Source of the DNA: Bauldia sp.
GTDB lineage: Bacteria > Pseudomonadota > Alphaproteobacteria > Rhizobiales > Kaistiaceae
Length of the DNA stretch: 50,452 bases
Assembly (NCBI RefSeq): GCF_020442045.1
Contig: NZ_JAGRLA010000048.1
Coordinates: 1 to 50,452, forward strand
Reading direction: 5' to 3'
The notes beneath the pieces were generated by a model that did no database searches, had not been told where the DNA came from, and saw only the letters and a list, made by a program, of their open reading frames with translations. How positions within the stretch are numbered: the stretch's first letter is position 1; every line of letters begins with the position of its first letter. This document shows positions 9,883 through 22,392 of this stretch, piece by piece. The position numbers and the translations under genes are program-made.

Positions 9883-10145
9883 TTCGGCAGGCCGGTCTCG
9901 CGATCGTAGAGTCCGTTCTCGCCGTAGAGGGCCTCATCCATGTCGAAGTCGCGCATGAGCGGCGCGGTCTCCCTGGAGATTGCGAGTATCCTCTCAAGTC
10001 GCCTCTCTCGTTCCGACTTGTGACTGAGCCTCTCGATCCTCTCGCGCACGGCTTCGGTCACGGCCGCGGTCTGTCCCTCGCCGGTCAGCTCCGCGAGCTC
10101 GCGGATGAGACGCACGGTCTCCTCGTTCTTGATGTTGATGCCCAT
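9879..10145 (-). CDS. vapB: VapB antitoxin, PSK-type transcription factor
   Basis: 88-residue antitoxin with N-terminus [20 protein letters not shown] and a [20 protein letters not shown] helix, the pattern of PSK-type VapB (family PF07704). The acidic C-terminal tail ([20 protein letters not shown]) should wrap around the PIN toxin. It is co-directional with the mur genes but has its own leader containing a 38-bp palindrome right before its start codon. That fits autorepression by the VapBC complex. Confidence 0.9.
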   Translation of the reverse strand: MGINIKNEETVRLIRELAELTGEGQTAAVTEAVRERIERLSHKSERERRLERILAISRETAPLMRDFDMDEALYGENGLYDRETGLPK

Positions 10146-10147
10146 CA

Positions 10148-10185
10148 GGGTACCTTTCTACCCGTCCAAGGGTAGAAATATACCC
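10148..10185. promoter_or_regulatory. vapBC operator: nested GGGTA/TACCC palindrome
   Basis: The core is a perfect 9-bp inverted repeat (TTTCTACCC 10155-10163, GGGTAGAAA 10170-10178) with a 6-bp centre. It is flanked symmetrically, two bases out on each side, by GGGTA (10148-10152) and TACCC (10181-10185). Four GGGTA half-sites thus form one 38-bp palindrome. A minus-strand -10-like TATATT (10177-10182) lies inside it, so a bound VapBC complex would block transcription. The vapB ATG is only 2 bp away. Confidence 0.8.
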
Positions 10186-10213
10186 CGTTGATCGCGGCTT
10201 CAAGACCGCCCGG

Positions 10214-11161
10214 TCAGCCGTCGCGCCCCAGAAACGGCGCGACGGGCGCCCCTGTCCCGAACCGTCCCACCCGCCGTATCTCCCATTCCAGCCGCGCGCC
10301 CGTGGCCTCCAGCACCCGCGCCCGGACCGTCTCACCGAGCAGTTCGAGGTCGTGGGCGGTGGCGTTTTCGACGTTGATCAGGAAGTTGCAGTGCTTCTCC
10401 GAGACCATCGCCCCGCCGACCCTCAGGCCCCGACAGCCTGCGGAATCAATCAGTTGCCAGGCCTTCTCGCCCGGCGGATTGGTGAAGGTCGAGCCGCCGG
10501 TCTTGTCGCGGATCGGCTGCGCCGCCTCGCGATGCGCCTCGACCGCGTCCATCTCCGCCTGAATCCTGTCTATTTCCGCCGGTTCCCCCTCGAAAACCCC
10601 GGCGGTGAAGATCAGGTCCTCCGGCGCCGCCGAGTGCCTGTAGGTGAAGCCCATATCGGCATTGGTCAGCACGTGCCGCCTGCCGGCCCTGTCGACCGCA
10701 TGGGCCTCGACCAGCCGATCGCGGGTCTCGACGCCATTCGCCCCGGCATTCATCCTGAGCGCGCCGCCGACGGTACCGGGGATACCGTGGAAGAAGGCGA
10801 AGCCGCCGAGCCCCTCGTCGCGGGCGAAAGCGGCGAGCCGCTTGTCCGGCAGCGCCGTGCCTGCGACGATCCGGTTGCCGCTCTCCCGCACCGTCTGACC
10901 GAAGCCCCTGGCGGTGAGGCGAACGACGACGCCGGCAATACCGCCATCGCGGACAAGCAGATTCGACCCGACGCCAATGACGGTTACGGGAATTTCCGGA
11001 TTCAACCTGTGAAGGAATTCGGCAAGGTCGCCGGCGTCAGCCGGCTGGAACAACACCTCGGCCGGACCGCCGACCCGGAACCAGGTGAAGGGCGCGATCT
11101 CCGCGCCGGCGCTGATCCGGCCGCGTATCCCGTCGCGTTCAAGGCTGTCGATCAGCGCCAC
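10214..11161 (-). CDS. murB: UDP-N-acetylenolpyruvoylglucosamine reductase
   Basis: FAD/NADPH enzyme forming UDP-N-acetylmuramate. FAD-binding motifs are [23 protein letters not shown] and [18 protein letters not shown]. The catalytic serine region is GSTFTNPPG, followed by [18 protein letters not shown]. The 315-residue length and the absence of the extra Tyr-loop domain fit a type IIa-like MurB. It starts 4 nt after murC. The next gene in the same direction is vapB instead of the expected ddlB. Confidence 0.96.
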   Translation of the reverse strand: MALIDSLERDGIRGRISAGAEIAPFTWFRVGGPAEVLFQPADAGDLAEFLHRLNPEIPVTVIGVGSNLLVRDGGIAGVVVRLTARGFGQTVRESGNRIVAGTALPDKRLAAFARDEGLGGFAFFHGIPGTVGGALRMNAGANGVETRDRLVEAHAVDRAGRRHVLTNADMGFTYRHSAAPEDLIFTAGVFEGEPAEIDRIQAEMDAVEAHREAAQPIRDKTGGSTFTNPPGEKAWQLIDSAGCRGLRVGGAMVSEKHCNFLINVENATAHDLELLGETVRARVLEATGARLEWEIRRVGRFGTGAPVAPFLGRDG

Positions 11162-11165
11162 GGCT

Positions 11166-12572
11166 CTAGCCGTTCAGCTTTGCCAGTTCGCCCGGCAAGG
11201 TATTCGCCCACTGGCTGATCGAGCCGGCGCCGAGGCAGATCACCGTGTCACCTGGCCGCGCGATGGATACGATCGTCGGGGCCAGATCGTCGCGATCGGC
11301 AAGCGAGCGCGCATCGCGATGCCCCCGTGCCTTGAGGCCCTCGACCAGCGCCTCGCCGCTGATCCCGTCGATCGGCGCCTCGCCGGCCGGATAGACCGGC
11401 GCGACCACAACCGTGTCGGCATCGTTGAAGCAGGAGCAGAAGTCGTCGAACAGGTCGCGAAGCCGGGTATAGCGATGCGGCTGGACCACCGCGATGACGT
11501 GGCCCGGCGTCACCGATCGGGCCGCCTTGAGGACGGCGGCGATCTCGACCGGGTGGTGGCCATAGTCGTCGAAGACGTCGACACCGTTCCAGTCGCCGGT
11601 CCGGGTGAAGCGGCGCTTTACCCCGCCGAAGCCGGAAAGGCCGGTCCGGATGGCGTCGTCCGGGACGCCGAGATGAATCGCAATGGCGATCGCGCCGGTC
11701 GCGTTCAGCACATTATGTTCGCCGGGGATCGACAGCGTCAGCCCCTCGATCGTCCTGGTCTCGCCCCGCTGGCGGTCGCGAATGACGACGGTGAACATCG
11801 TGGTGCGGTTCTCGACGCGAATGTCGACGCAGCGGATGTCGGCCTGCGGGCTCATGCCGTAGGTGATGATCCGGCGGTCCTCGATCTGGCCGATCAGCGA
11901 CTGCACCTCCGGGTGGTCGATGCACATCACCGCGAAACCGTAGAAGGGCACGTTCTCGACGAACTGCCGGAACGCCGCGCGGATGCCGTCGAAACTCTTG
12001 TAGTGGTCGAGATGCTCCGGATCGATATTGGTGACCAGCGCCACGTCGATCGGCAGCTTGACGAAGGTCCCGTCGGACTCGTCCGCCTCGACCACCATCC
12101 AGTCGCTGTCACCCATCCGGGCATTGGTGCCATAGGCGTTGATGATGCCGCCATTGATCACCGTCGGGTCGAAGCCGCCGGCATCGAGCAGCGCCGCGAC
12201 CATCGACGTCGTCGTCGTCTTGCCATGGGTGCCGGCGATGGCGATCGCCTGCTTGAGGCGCATCAGCTCGCCGAGCATCTCGGCACGTCGAACCACCGGC
12301 AGCAACCGTTCGCGGGCCGCCCTCAGCTCGGGATTGTCCCGGCGGATCGCCGACGAGACGACCACCACCTGCGCGTCGCCGAGATTGGCCGCGTCATGGC
12401 CGATCGCGACCGTGACACCCTTTTCACGCAGGCGCTGGACGTTGGCGTTCTCCGCCACATCCGAGCCCTGGACCGTGTAGCCGAGGTTGACCATCACCTC
12501 GGCGATGCCGCTCATGCCGATGCCGCCGATCCCGACGAAATGGACCGGCCCGATATCCAGCGGCATCTTCAT
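11166..12572 (-). CDS. murC: UDP-N-acetylmuramate--L-alanine ligase
   Basis: Mur ligase adding L-Ala to UDP-MurNAc. The Rossmann start [20 protein letters not shown]-binding loop [11 protein letters not shown], central-domain [11 protein letters not shown] and C-terminal [10 protein letters not shown] are all present. 468 residues, normal. Its ATG overlaps the murG stop by 4 nt (ATGA). Confidence 0.97.
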   Translation of the reverse strand: MKMPLDIGPVHFVGIGGIGMSGIAEVMVNLGYTVQGSDVAENANVQRLREKGVTVAIGHDAANLGDAQVVVVSSAIRRDNPELRAARERLLPVVRRAEMLGELMRLKQAIAIAGTHGKTTTTSMVAALLDAGGFDPTVINGGIINAYGTNARMGDSDWMVVEADESDGTFVKLPIDVALVTNIDPEHLDHYKSFDGIRAAFRQFVENVPFYGFAVMCIDHPEVQSLIGQIEDRRIITYGMSPQADIRCVDIRVENRTTMFTVVIRDRQRGETRTIEGLTLSIPGEHNVLNATGAIAIAIHLGVPDDAIRTGLSGFGGVKRRFTRTGDWNGVDVFDDYGHHPVEIAAVLKAARSVTPGHVIAVVQPHRYTRLRDLFDDFCSCFNDADTVVVAPVYPAGEAPIDGISGEALVEGLKARGHRDARSLADRDDLAPTIVSIARPGDTVICLGAGSISQWANTLPGELAKLNG

Positions 12573-13684
12573 GTGTCTGTTTTCCCGTTCGCTTGTTTCT
12601 CTCCGGCAACCTTTTCAACGAGGTCGGCGAGATTGTCGACAGCATTCGGCCGCCCGACGCTGCGCGCCGCGGCCGCCGCCGCCGCCGTCCGCTCGGGATG
12701 CGCGATCAGATCCTCGAGGTCGCCGGCAAGCCGGTCGGGATTCATGTCGCCCTGCTCGATCATCCAACCGCCCCCTGCCCGCGCCAGGATCGACGCGTTG
12801 GCCTTCTGGTCCTGATCGAGAGCATGCGGCAGTGGCACCATGATGGCGGGGCGGCCGATCACCGCCAGTTCGGCCACCGTCGAGGCACCGGAACGGGAGA
12901 CGACGAGATGGCTGGCGGCGATCCGCCGGGGCATGTCGCTGAAGAAGGATTCGAGCTCGGCCGCGACGCCGAGCGCCCGATAGGCCTTCGCCACACGGTC
13001 GATATCCTCCGGCCGGCACTGCTGGGTGACGACCAGCCTGCCGCGCGCGGTCTCCGACAGCTTCGCCGCGGCGGCCGGCACCAGATCGGACAGGAAGCGG
13101 GCGCCCTGGCTGCCGCCGAAGGCAAGCAGCCGGAAGGGCTGGTCCGCATCGCGCTCGGGATATGGCGCCTTCGCCGCCTCCAGCACGGCGGCGCGGACCG
13201 GGTTGCCGGTCTCGACGACGCGGGCGACGAACTCCTCCGCGCCCTTGACCTTGTCGAAGGCCGTGGCAATCGCCGTCATCCGTTTGGCGAGGAAGCGGTT
13301 GGCGCGTCCAAGGACGGCATTCTGGTCATGGACGATGGTCGGAATGCGGGCCTGGGATGCGGCGAGCATCGGCGGCACGGTCGGATAGCCGCCAAAGCCG
13401 ATGGCAATCACCGGCTTCAGCTGGCGGATCAGCTTGCGCGCGGCGAACCATCCACGGGCGAGACGGACGATGGCCTTGGCCGCGGCGACCGGCGACCTGG
13501 TGATCGTCGCCGAAGGGATGATGTGGATCGCCTCGGCCGGGAAGTCCTGCGCATAGGCATCGACGCGATGGTCCGTCGCCAGGTGCACGGTCCAGCCACG
13601 CCCGGCGAGCGCCCGGGCCAGCGCCTCGGCCGGAAAGAGATGGCCGCCGGTTCCGCCGGCACAGATAAGGACCAGTTGCGACAT
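12569..13684 (-). CDS. murG: UDP-GlcNAc:lipid I transferase MurG
   Basis: GT28 glycosyltransferase converting lipid I to lipid II at the inner face of the cytoplasmic membrane. It has the N-terminal glycine loop [14 protein letters not shown], the second loop [10 protein letters not shown], and the donor-binding FGGSQGARF. The C-terminal segment [19 protein letters not shown] is typical. 371 residues. It sits between ftsW (9 nt upstream) and murC (4-nt overlap). Confidence 0.97.
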   Translation of the reverse strand: MSQLVLICAGGTGGHLFPAEALARALAGRGWTVHLATDHRVDAYAQDFPAEAIHIIPSATITRSPVAAAKAIVRLARGWFAARKLIRQLKPVIAIGFGGYPTVPPMLAASQARIPTIVHDQNAVLGRANRFLAKRMTAIATAFDKVKGAEEFVARVVETGNPVRAAVLEAAKAPYPERDADQPFRLLAFGGSQGARFLSDLVPAAAAKLSETARGRLVVTQQCRPEDIDRVAKAYRALGVAAELESFFSDMPRRIAASHLVVSRSGASTVAELAVIGRPAIMVPLPHALDQDQKANASILARAGGGWMIEQGDMNPDRLAGDLEDLIAHPERTAAAAAAARSVGRPNAVDNLADLVEKVAGEKQANGKTDT

Positions 13685-13693
13685 TGATTCGTC

Positions 13694-14848
13694 CTAGGCA
13701 GCGCTTTCCCGCATCCGGCCGGGCATGCGTGGCCGGACAGGCCGCGCCTCGGCGCTCCGCCGCGTCAGGGCCAGCAGCAGTCCCATGCCGAAGGCGACCG
13801 CGATCATCGACGAACCGCCGTAGGAGATGAAGGGCAGCGTCATGCCCTTGGCCGGCATCAGGCTGAGATTGACCGCGAGGTTGATCACCGACTGGACGCC
13901 GAACAGGACGATCAGTCCCGCCGAGGCGAGCCGCGCGAAGGGATCATCCTTGCGGATCGCGTCGGAGAGGCCACGCAGCACGATCAGCATGATCAGGGCG
14001 ACCAGGCCGACGCAGATGACGATGCCGAATTCCTCCGCCGCGACGGCGAAGATGAAGTCGGTATGGGCGTCCGGCAGGATGCGCTTGACGGTCCCCTCGC
14101 CCGGTCCCTGGCCAAGCCAGCCGCCGCTGAGGATCGCCTCCATCGCGGTGTCGACCTGGAAGGTGTCCCCGGATTCGGGCGACAGGAAGCGATCGACCCG
14201 CGCCGCCACATGCGGCAGCATCGAATAGGCCGCGAACATGCCACCGATGCCGAGCGCACCAAGGCCGGCGATCCAGATCCACGGAACCCCGGCCATGAAG
14301 AACAGCGCGCCCCAGGCGACCGCGATCAGCATCGTCTGGCCGAAATCGGGCTCCGCGATCAGCAGCGCGACGGCGATCCCGAGCAGGATCAGCGCGAAGA
14401 GGTTGCCGGGGATATCCGGGCGGCGCTTGTTCTCGGCGAACAGCCAGGCGACGATCACGACGAAGGCCGGCTTCATGAATTCCGACGGCTGCAGCGACAA
14501 CCCGAGGATGTTGATCCAGCGCCGCGAGCCGTTGTTCTCGATGCCGACCAGCAGCACCGCCAGCATCAGGACCAGCGAGATGACCAGCACCACGAACGCC
14601 GCCCGCCGTGCCTGGCGCGGCGTCAGGAAGGAGGTCGCCAGCATCACCGCCATCGCCGGCAGGAAGAAGGCGAGATGCCGGTTGACGAAATGGTAGCTGT
14701 CATAGCCGAGGCGCTCGGCGACCGCCGGACTGCCGGCGAGCGACAGCACCACGCCGCCGACCATCAGCGCGATGAACCCGACCAGCAGGAACCTGTCGAC
14801 CGTCCACCACCATTCGGCAAAGGCGGTTCGATCTGCTCGGCTTACCAT
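13694..14848 (-). CDS. ftsW: Lipid II polymerase FtsW (SEDS family)
   Basis: SEDS-family peptidoglycan glycosyltransferase of the septum, paired with FtsI. About ten membrane helices are visible, and the conserved loops are present: GSRRWINILGLSLQPSEFMK, the periplasmic ESGDTFQVDTAMEAI region, and the C-terminal PFISYGGSSMIAVAFGMG. 384 residues. The start codon overlaps the murD stop by one base (TGATG). Its placement next to murG and murD is standard. Confidence 0.97.
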   Translation of the reverse strand: MVSRADRTAFAEWWWTVDRFLLVGFIALMVGGVVLSLAGSPAVAERLGYDSYHFVNRHLAFFLPAMAVMLATSFLTPRQARRAAFVVLVISLVLMLAVLLVGIENNGSRRWINILGLSLQPSEFMKPAFVVIVAWLFAENKRRPDIPGNLFALILLGIAVALLIAEPDFGQTMLIAVAWGALFFMAGVPWIWIAGLGALGIGGMFAAYSMLPHVAARVDRFLSPESGDTFQVDTAMEAILSGGWLGQGPGEGTVKRILPDAHTDFIFAVAAEEFGIVICVGLVALIMLIVLRGLSDAIRKDDPFARLASAGLIVLFGVQSVINLAVNLSLMPAKGMTLPFISYGGSSMIAVAFGMGLLLALTRRSAEARPVRPRMPGRMRESAA

Positions 14849-16248
14849 CAGGCTGCCTCCTCGCGGTTTCTGACGCCGTCGAGCGACAGCGCAGCGGAGC
14901 GGAACGCGTCGCCGCGCCGCTCGAAATTCTGGAACTGGTCATAGGACGCACAGGCCGGCGACAGGAGCACCACCGCCTCCTCGGCGTTATCGAGGAGCGC
15001 GTCCCGCGCCGCCGCCTCGACAGCCGCAGCAAGCGTGCCCGACATGTCGACATCGACCGTCGGTTGGAGGCTGGCGGCAAAGCCTTCCGCCGCCTCGCCG
15101 ATCAGATAGGCCTTGGCGATCTTCGGGAAGAAGCCCCTGAGGCTCTCGATGCCGCCTTCCTTGGCGCGGCCGCCGGCGATCCAGTAGATGCGGTCGAAGC
15201 TCGCCAGCGCCCTGGCCGCGGCCTCGGCATTGGTCGCCTTGGAATCGTTGACGAAGATCACCCGCCCGCGCCGCCCGACCTCCTCCATCCGGTGGCGGAG
15301 GCCACCGAAAGACACGACGCCCTGGCGGATCGCCTCGACGGACAGGCCGAGTTTCCTGGCGACGGCGACGGCGACCGCGGCGTTCTGGGCATTGTGAAGC
15401 CCGCGGAGCGACGGGATGCCGTCGAGCCGCGCGACCTCGGTGGCGGCCCCATTTTCGGCCTCGTAGACGATGCCTCCCTCGACGTAGAAGCCGGAGGCGA
15501 GCGGCAGCCGGGTCGAGACCCGCACGATCCGCCGTCCCGCCTGCTCCAGCCGGTCGGCGATCGCCTGGGTGATCTTGTCGTCGACGGCGATCACCGCCGT
15601 CTTCGCGGCGGCGACGAGCCGCTCCTTGATCCCCGCGTAGCGCTCCATGGTCCCGTGCCGGTCGAGATGGTCGGGCGTGACGTTGAGCAGGACGCCGAGC
15701 GAGGGATTGATGCCGGGCGCAAGGTCGATCTGGAAGGACGAGACCTCGATCACGTGGTAGCGGCCGGTGCGCGGCGGATCGAGCTTGAGGATCGGCGTGC
15801 CGATATTGCCGCCGACCTGGGTGTCGCGACCCGCCGACTTGAGCAGATGGCCGATCAGCGCCGTCGTCGTCGACTTGCCGTTGGTCCCGGTGATCGCGAC
15901 GAAGGGCGACGTCGGCATGCTGCGCTTCCGCTCGCGGCTGAATATCTCGATGTCGCCGATCACCTCGACGCCCGCCGACGCGGCCTTGGCCACCGTCCAG
16001 TGCGGGGTCGGGTGGGTCAGCGGCACGCCGGGTGCGAGCACCAGCGCCGCGAAGTCCTTCCAGTCGGACTCGCGCAGGTCGGCGACCGGGATGCCAGCCT
16101 CCGCCGCGCCCGCCGCCGCCTCGGCATTGTCGTCCCAGGCCGTGACCAGCGCGCCGCCGGCGACCAGCGCGGCGGCGGTCGCCCGGCCGCTGCCGCCGAG
16201 CCCGAAAAGGGCGACGCGCTTGCCGCTGAAGCTGGTGGCGGGGATCAT
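14848..16248 (-). CDS. murD: UDP-MurNAc-L-alanine--D-glutamate ligase
   Basis: Mur ligase adding D-Glu. The Rossmann domain [19 protein letters not shown]-loop [16 protein letters not shown] and central motif [16 protein letters not shown] are present, as are the ribose-site FVNDSKATN and C-terminal [12 protein letters not shown]. 466 residues, normal. It lies 7 nt after mraY and is co-directional with the cluster. Confidence 0.97.
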   Translation of the reverse strand: MIPATSFSGKRVALFGLGGSGRATAAALVAGGALVTAWDDNAEAAAGAAEAGIPVADLRESDWKDFAALVLAPGVPLTHPTPHWTVAKAASAGVEVIGDIEIFSRERKRSMPTSPFVAITGTNGKSTTTALIGHLLKSAGRDTQVGGNIGTPILKLDPPRTGRYHVIEVSSFQIDLAPGINPSLGVLLNVTPDHLDRHGTMERYAGIKERLVAAAKTAVIAVDDKITQAIADRLEQAGRRIVRVSTRLPLASGFYVEGGIVYEAENGAATEVARLDGIPSLRGLHNAQNAAVAVAVARKLGLSVEAIRQGVVSFGGLRHRMEEVGRRGRVIFVNDSKATNAEAAARALASFDRIYWIAGGRAKEGGIESLRGFFPKIAKAYLIGEAAEGFAASLQPTVDVDMSGTLAAAVEAAARDALLDNAEEAVVLLSPACASYDQFQNFERRGDAFRSAALSLDGVRNREEAA

Positions 16249-16255
16249 CCTCGTC

Positions 16256-17340
16256 CTACCTGATCTTCAGCGTCGCGAGGCCGATCAGCGCCAGCATGAC
16301 GGCGATGATCCAGAAGCGGATGACGATCTGCGGCTCGGTCCAGCCGAGTTCCTCGAAGTGATGATGGATCGGCGCCATCTTGAAGACGCGCTTGCCGGTC
16401 AGCTTGTAGGAGCCGACCTGGATGATCACCGACACGGCCTCGAGGACGAAGAGCCCGCCGATGATGGCGAGCACGATCTCGTGCTTGGTGGCGACCGCGA
16501 CGGCGCCGAGCATGCCGCCGAGCGCCAGCGAGCCGGTGTCGCCCATGAAGATCGCGGCCGGCGGGGCATTGTACCAGAGGAAGCCGAGGCCGGCGCCGAT
16601 CACCGTCCCGCAGATCACCGCCAGCTCGCCGGTGCCTTGCGTGAAATGGACCTGGAGATAGTCGGCGAAGACGGCGTTGCCGGCGAGATAGGCGATGATG
16701 CCGAAGCTCGCCGCTGCGATCATCACCGGCACGATGGCGAGTCCGTCGAGCCCGTCGGTCAGGTTGACCGCGTTGCCTGCGCCGACCACGACGAAGGCGG
16801 CGAAAGGCACGAAGAACCAGCCGAGATTGGCGACGACATCCTTGAAGAAGGGGAAGGTCAGCGACGTCGACAGCGGCGCCTGGCCGGCCCAGACGATCAG
16901 GAAGCAGGCGACCAGGGCAATGGCGAATTCGATGCCGATCCGCGCCTTGCCGGAGAAGCCCTTGTCGGTCTGCTTGGTGACCTTGAGGTAGTCGTCATAG
17001 AGCCCGATCAGGCCGAAGCCGATGGTGACGAACAGGACGATCCAGACATAGGGGCTCGACAGGTCCGCCCATAGCAGCGTCGAGACCAGGAGCCCGGAGA
17101 GGATCATCAGCCCGCCCATGGTCGGGGTGCCGATCTTGGTGACCAGGTGGTTCTGCGGCCCGTCGGCGCGGATCGGCTGGCCCTTGCCCTGGCGGACGCG
17201 AAGCGCCGAGATGATCGTCGGCCCGAACATGAAGGAGAAGAGCAGCGCCGTGAACGTCGCGCCGCCGGTGCGGAAGGTGATGTAGCGGAAGACGTTGAGG
17301 ACGGAGATCTCGTCGCCGAACTGGCTGAGGTAGTAGAACA

Positions 17341-17341
<1 letters not shown>
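16256..17341 (-). CDS. mraY: Phospho-MurNAc-pentapeptide transferase
   Basis: Integral membrane transferase making lipid I from UDP-MurNAc-pentapeptide and undecaprenyl phosphate. Ten or so helices are interrupted by the catalytic cytoplasmic motifs LYDDYLKV (Asp pair), [22 protein letters not shown] and the histidine cluster [10 protein letters not shown]. The open frame runs to 17548, but the ATG at 17341 (MFYYLSQFG) matches family starts and overlaps the murF stop by one base. 361 residues, standard. Confidence 0.97.
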
Positions 17342-18785
<1,444 letters not shown>

Positions 18786-18789
<4 letters not shown>

Positions 18790-20246
18790 GCCGCCTCCTC
18801 CGACCCAAGCACCGAGCGCACCACCTGATGATCGGAGAAAGGCAACTCCTCGGAGCCGACGATCTGGCCGGTCTCATGCCCCTTGCCGGCGACGCAGAGC
18901 ACGTCGCCCGGGCCGAGCGACGCAATCGCAACACGAATCGCCTCCCGCCGATCGCCGATCTCGGTCGCGCCGGGGGCGCCCTGGAGGATCGCCCGGCGGA
19001 TTTCGGCGGGATCCTCGCTGCGCGGATTGTCGTCGGTGACGAAGACAGCGTCGGCATTGGCGGCCGCCGCCTCGCCCATCAGCCGGCGCTTGCCGGGATC
19101 GCGATCGCCGCCGGCGCCGAAGACGATGACCAGGCGGCCGGCGGTCATCGGCCGCAGTGCCCTGAGCGCCGAGGTAACGGCATCGGGCTTGTGGGCATAG
19201 TCGATGAAGACGAGCGCGCCATTCGCCTTGCGCCCGGCAAGCTCAAGCCGCCCGGTCGCGCCTTCGAGACCGGGAAGCGCTCCGAAAGCGGTCTCCGGAT
19301 CGATGCCGGCGCCGATCGCCAGCCCGGCCGCGACCAGCGCATTCGACGCCTGGAAGGTACCGGCGAGCGGCAGGAGCAGATCGTAAGGCTTGCCAAAACC
19401 CTCGAAACGGAGGCGCTGGCGGAAGCCGGCCGCCTCGATGTCGATGAGCCTGATCTCCGTCCCGGCCAGCCCGACGCGCACCAGCTCGGCGCCACGATCG
19501 CGGGCCGCGGCGAGAGCGTCCTCGCCATGGGCGCCGTCCATGTCGATCACCGCCGCGCCGTCCGCCGGCAGGATCGTCGTGAAGAGCCGGAGCTTGGCGG
19601 CGAGGTAGTCGGCAACGGTCGGGTGATAGTCCATGTGGTCGCGGCCGAGATTGGTGAAGCCGGCCGCGTCGATCCGGATGCCGTCGAGACGGCGCTGGTC
19701 GAGGCCGTGGCTCGAGGCTTCGAGCGCGGCGTGGGTCACGCCCTCGCGCGCCAGCCTGTCGAGCGCTTCGTGCAACGCGACCGGATCGGGGGTCGTCAGC
19801 CGGCCATAGGTGCTCCAGCGGCGGCTGGCGACGCCGATCGTGCCGAGGCTGGCCGCCTCGTGACCGGCCGCGGTGAAGATCTCGCGGACGAAGCTTGCGA
19901 CCGAGGTCTTGCCGCTCGTCCCGGTCACCGCCACGAGGTGGTCCGGCTGGAGTGGATGGAACCGCGACGCGATCAGCGCGAATGCCCGCCGGGGATCGTC
20001 GGCGCGCAAGACCGGCACGCCCGGCATGGCGGGGATTTCCACATCCGGACCGGCAAGCACGGCGACCGCTCCGGCGGCGACCGCGTCGCCGACGAAACGC
20101 GCGCCGTCGGTCGTCGATCCGGGCAGCGCGGCAAAAAGAAAGCCCCGCCCGACAGCCCGGCTGTCCGACGTGATCCCGTTGATGTCGACCGTGCCCGCGT
20201 CCGGCGCGATCGTCACGTCCCCGTCGATGAGGTCCCCGAGAAGCAT
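18786..20246 (-). CDS. murE: UDP-MurNAc-tripeptide synthetase MurE
   Basis: Mur ligase adding the third stem residue. It has the N-terminal ITSDSRAVGRGFLFAALPG, P-loop VAVTGTSGKTSVASF and carbamyl-lysine region. The C-terminal motif TDDNPRSEDP contains DNPR, the signature for meso-diaminopimelate over lysine, so this organism should make DAP-type peptidoglycan. 486 residues. It starts 45 nt after ftsI; the slightly larger gap has no obvious promoter. Confidence 0.97.
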
Positions 20247-20291
20247 ATCCCGCGCTGGTTTCGGTTGTGCGATTTCATCGACGTTGCCCCC

Positions 20292-22034
20292 TCAATTCGA
20301 CACTAGGACGACGCCGTCTTGGATGGTCCTTGGCTTGACCCCGAGAAGTGCCGCCGAACGTCGAATGACGGCCTGGACCGTCGGCGCGGCGTTCCATCCC
20401 GCAGTGGTGCCGGAACTTTCATTCTCCCGCTTCGGTTCGTCAAGCACGACGAGGACGACATATTGCGGATCGTCCATCGGAAAGGCCGCAAGGAAGGAAT
20501 TCAGCCTTTTGTTGGCGGAGTACCCCCCGGCGACCGCCTTTTCGGCCGTTCCGGTCTTTCCGCCGACATTATAGCCGGGAACCGCCGCCCGGCGCCCGGA
20601 CCCCTTTTCGACATTGAGGGTAAAGAGGTCGCGCATGTGCCGGCTGGTCTCCTCGCTGACCATCCGTGTCGCGAGCTTGTCGGCTTCGGCGCGGCTTCGT
20701 TTCAGAAAGGTCGGCGGGATCATCATGCCACCATTGACCAGCGCCGCGTCGGCGACCGCCACCTGAAGCGGCGTCACCGCAATGCCATGGCCGAAGGCAA
20801 CCGTCATCGTGGTCAGGTCCGACCAGCGCTTCGGCAGCATCGGCGGCGCCAGCTCCGGCAGGTCGGTGTCCACCTTGTCGAAGAAGCCGAACTTGCGGAG
20901 ATAGGCCTGCTGCCCCTCCTTGCCGACCTTCAGCGCCATCCGGGCGGAGCCGATATTCGACGAATAGATGAACACCTCGGGGACCGTCAGCACCCGGTGC
21001 TTGCCGTGGAAGTCGTTGATCGTGAAGCGGCCGACACGCAGCGCATGCGACGCGTCGATGCGGTCGTTCATCGTCACCGCACCGGAATCGAGCGCCATGG
21101 CGAAGGTGAAGCTCTTGAAGATCGAGCCGAGCTCGTAGACACCGGCGGTGATGCGGTTCAGCCGGTCGGGCTTGTTCGCGTCGACCGGGTTGTTCGGATC
21201 GAAGTCGGGGAGCGACGCCAGCGCCATCACCTCGCCGGTATGGGCATCGAGGATGATCCCCGACGCGGCGATCGCATCATAGCGATCCATCGCCTGGGCC
21301 AGCTCGTCATGCAGGATGTGCTGGACGTCGATGTCGATCGACAGCTGGACGGGATCGAGCTCCTCGCCACGCGCGAAGCCGGCGGCATGGAGGTCGGCCA
21401 GCCACCGGTCGTCGACATATTTCTCGATGCCGGCAATGCCCTGATTGTCGACATTGACCAGCCCGAGCACATGGGCGGCGGTCGCGCCAGCCGTATAGAA
21501 GCGCCGGTTCTCGGTCAGGAAGCCGATGCCGGGGATGCCGAGCGAATGGATCTTCTCCCGCTGCTTCGGCGTGATCTCGCGCTTGATCCAGACAAAGCCG
21601 GCATTGCCGGTCAGCCGCTTGCGCAGGGCGGCGACGTCCAGCCCGGGCAGGACGGTCCCGATCGCCTCGGCCGCCTCGTCGGGATCGATGATGTTGCGTG
21701 GTTCGCCATAGACCGACGAGGTCCTGATGTCGGCGGCAAGCACCTCGCCGTTGCGGTCGACAAGGTCCGGACGCCCCGTCGCAATCGCGTCATTCGGATT
21801 GACGCTGCTCCTGCCGGTCGTCGGATCGGTCAGTCCGAGGCTGACCAGCCGGCCGATGATCGCGACGAAGGCGAGCGTGAAGACGATCATCGCGAGGCGG
21901 ATGCGCGGGCGCATCGAATCGCGGCCCTCCTGTCTTGCCCGCTTCGGAACGCGCGGCCGATGGACGGCCTTTTCCGCCGCGCTTTCCTTTCGCGCCGCCT
22001 CGGATGGCATGGCCGTGAGATCGATGCCGGTCAT
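20292..22034 (-). CDS. ftsI: Septal transpeptidase FtsI (PBP3)
   Basis: Class B penicillin-binding protein that crosslinks septal peptidoglycan with FtsW. A basic cytoplasmic tail of about 45 residues precedes the membrane helix (LAMIVFTLAFVAIIGRLV). The dimerisation domain follows (about 85-225). The transpeptidase domain has SxxK as GSIFKSFTF, SxN as IYSSNIGSA and KTG as GGKTGTAEK. 580 residues. An internal ATG at 21914 could give a shorter tail, but the upstream start is 10 nt after ftsL and fits the cluster spacing. Confidence 0.96.
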   Translation of the reverse strand: MTGIDLTAMPSEAARKESAAEKAVHRPRVPKRARQEGRDSMRPRIRLAMIVFTLAFVAIIGRLVSLGLTDPTTGRSSVNPNDAIATGRPDLVDRNGEVLAADIRTSSVYGEPRNIIDPDEAAEAIGTVLPGLDVAALRKRLTGNAGFVWIKREITPKQREKIHSLGIPGIGFLTENRRFYTAGATAAHVLGLVNVDNQGIAGIEKYVDDRWLADLHAAGFARGEELDPVQLSIDIDVQHILHDELAQAMDRYDAIAASGIILDAHTGEVMALASLPDFDPNNPVDANKPDRLNRITAGVYELGSIFKSFTFAMALDSGAVTMNDRIDASHALRVGRFTINDFHGKHRVLTVPEVFIYSSNIGSARMALKVGKEGQQAYLRKFGFFDKVDTDLPELAPPMLPKRWSDLTTMTVAFGHGIAVTPLQVAVADAALVNGGMMIPPTFLKRSRAEADKLATRMVSEETSRHMRDLFTLNVEKGSGRRAAVPGYNVGGKTGTAEKAVAGGYSANKRLNSFLAAFPMDDPQYVVLVVLDEPKRENESSGTTAGWNAAPTVQAVIRRSAALLGVKPRTIQDGVVLVSN

Positions 22035-22044
22035 CGTCCTCGTC

Positions 22045-22392
22045 CTAGTTCGCCGCGACGGCTTCGGCGGCCGCGGCCAGCGTCGTCGCCTCGGGCGGCT
22101 CCGTCTCGGGCCGCTTCGGAATCTGGTCGAGCGTCGCCACCTGCGAGGCGGAGAATGGCTCGAGCTGGAAATGGTCCTTGTATTTCTCGACCAGCGCCTG
22201 GAGGCGGCTCGGCTGCGAAAGCAGGCTCCACTCCGTCTTCAGCAGGGCGATCTCCTCGCGCTCCTTGGCGATATTGGCGTGGAGCCGCGCGACCCGGTTG
22301 GCGACCACCTCCGCCTCGTGCTTGAGGTTGTAGGTGATCACCGCGGTGGCGATCATCAGGCCGAGCAGCACGACGTTGAAGACTCGCCTCAT
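22045..22392 (-). CDS. ftsL: Cell division protein FtsL
   Basis: Small bitopic divisome protein: a short N-terminus, one membrane helix ([20 protein letters not shown]) and a periplasmic coiled coil (about 25-70) with heptad-like [20 protein letters not shown]. 115 residues, normal for alphaproteobacterial FtsL, including the [19 protein letters not shown] segment. It overlaps rsmH by 4 nt (ATGA). Identified by position and by the [10 protein letters not shown] pattern. Confidence 0.88.
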   Translation of the reverse strand: MRRVFNVVLLGLMIATAVITYNLKHEAEVVANRVARLHANIAKEREEIALLKTEWSLLSQPSRLQALVEKYKDHFQLEPFSASQVATLDQIPKRPETEPPEATTLAAAAEAVAAN

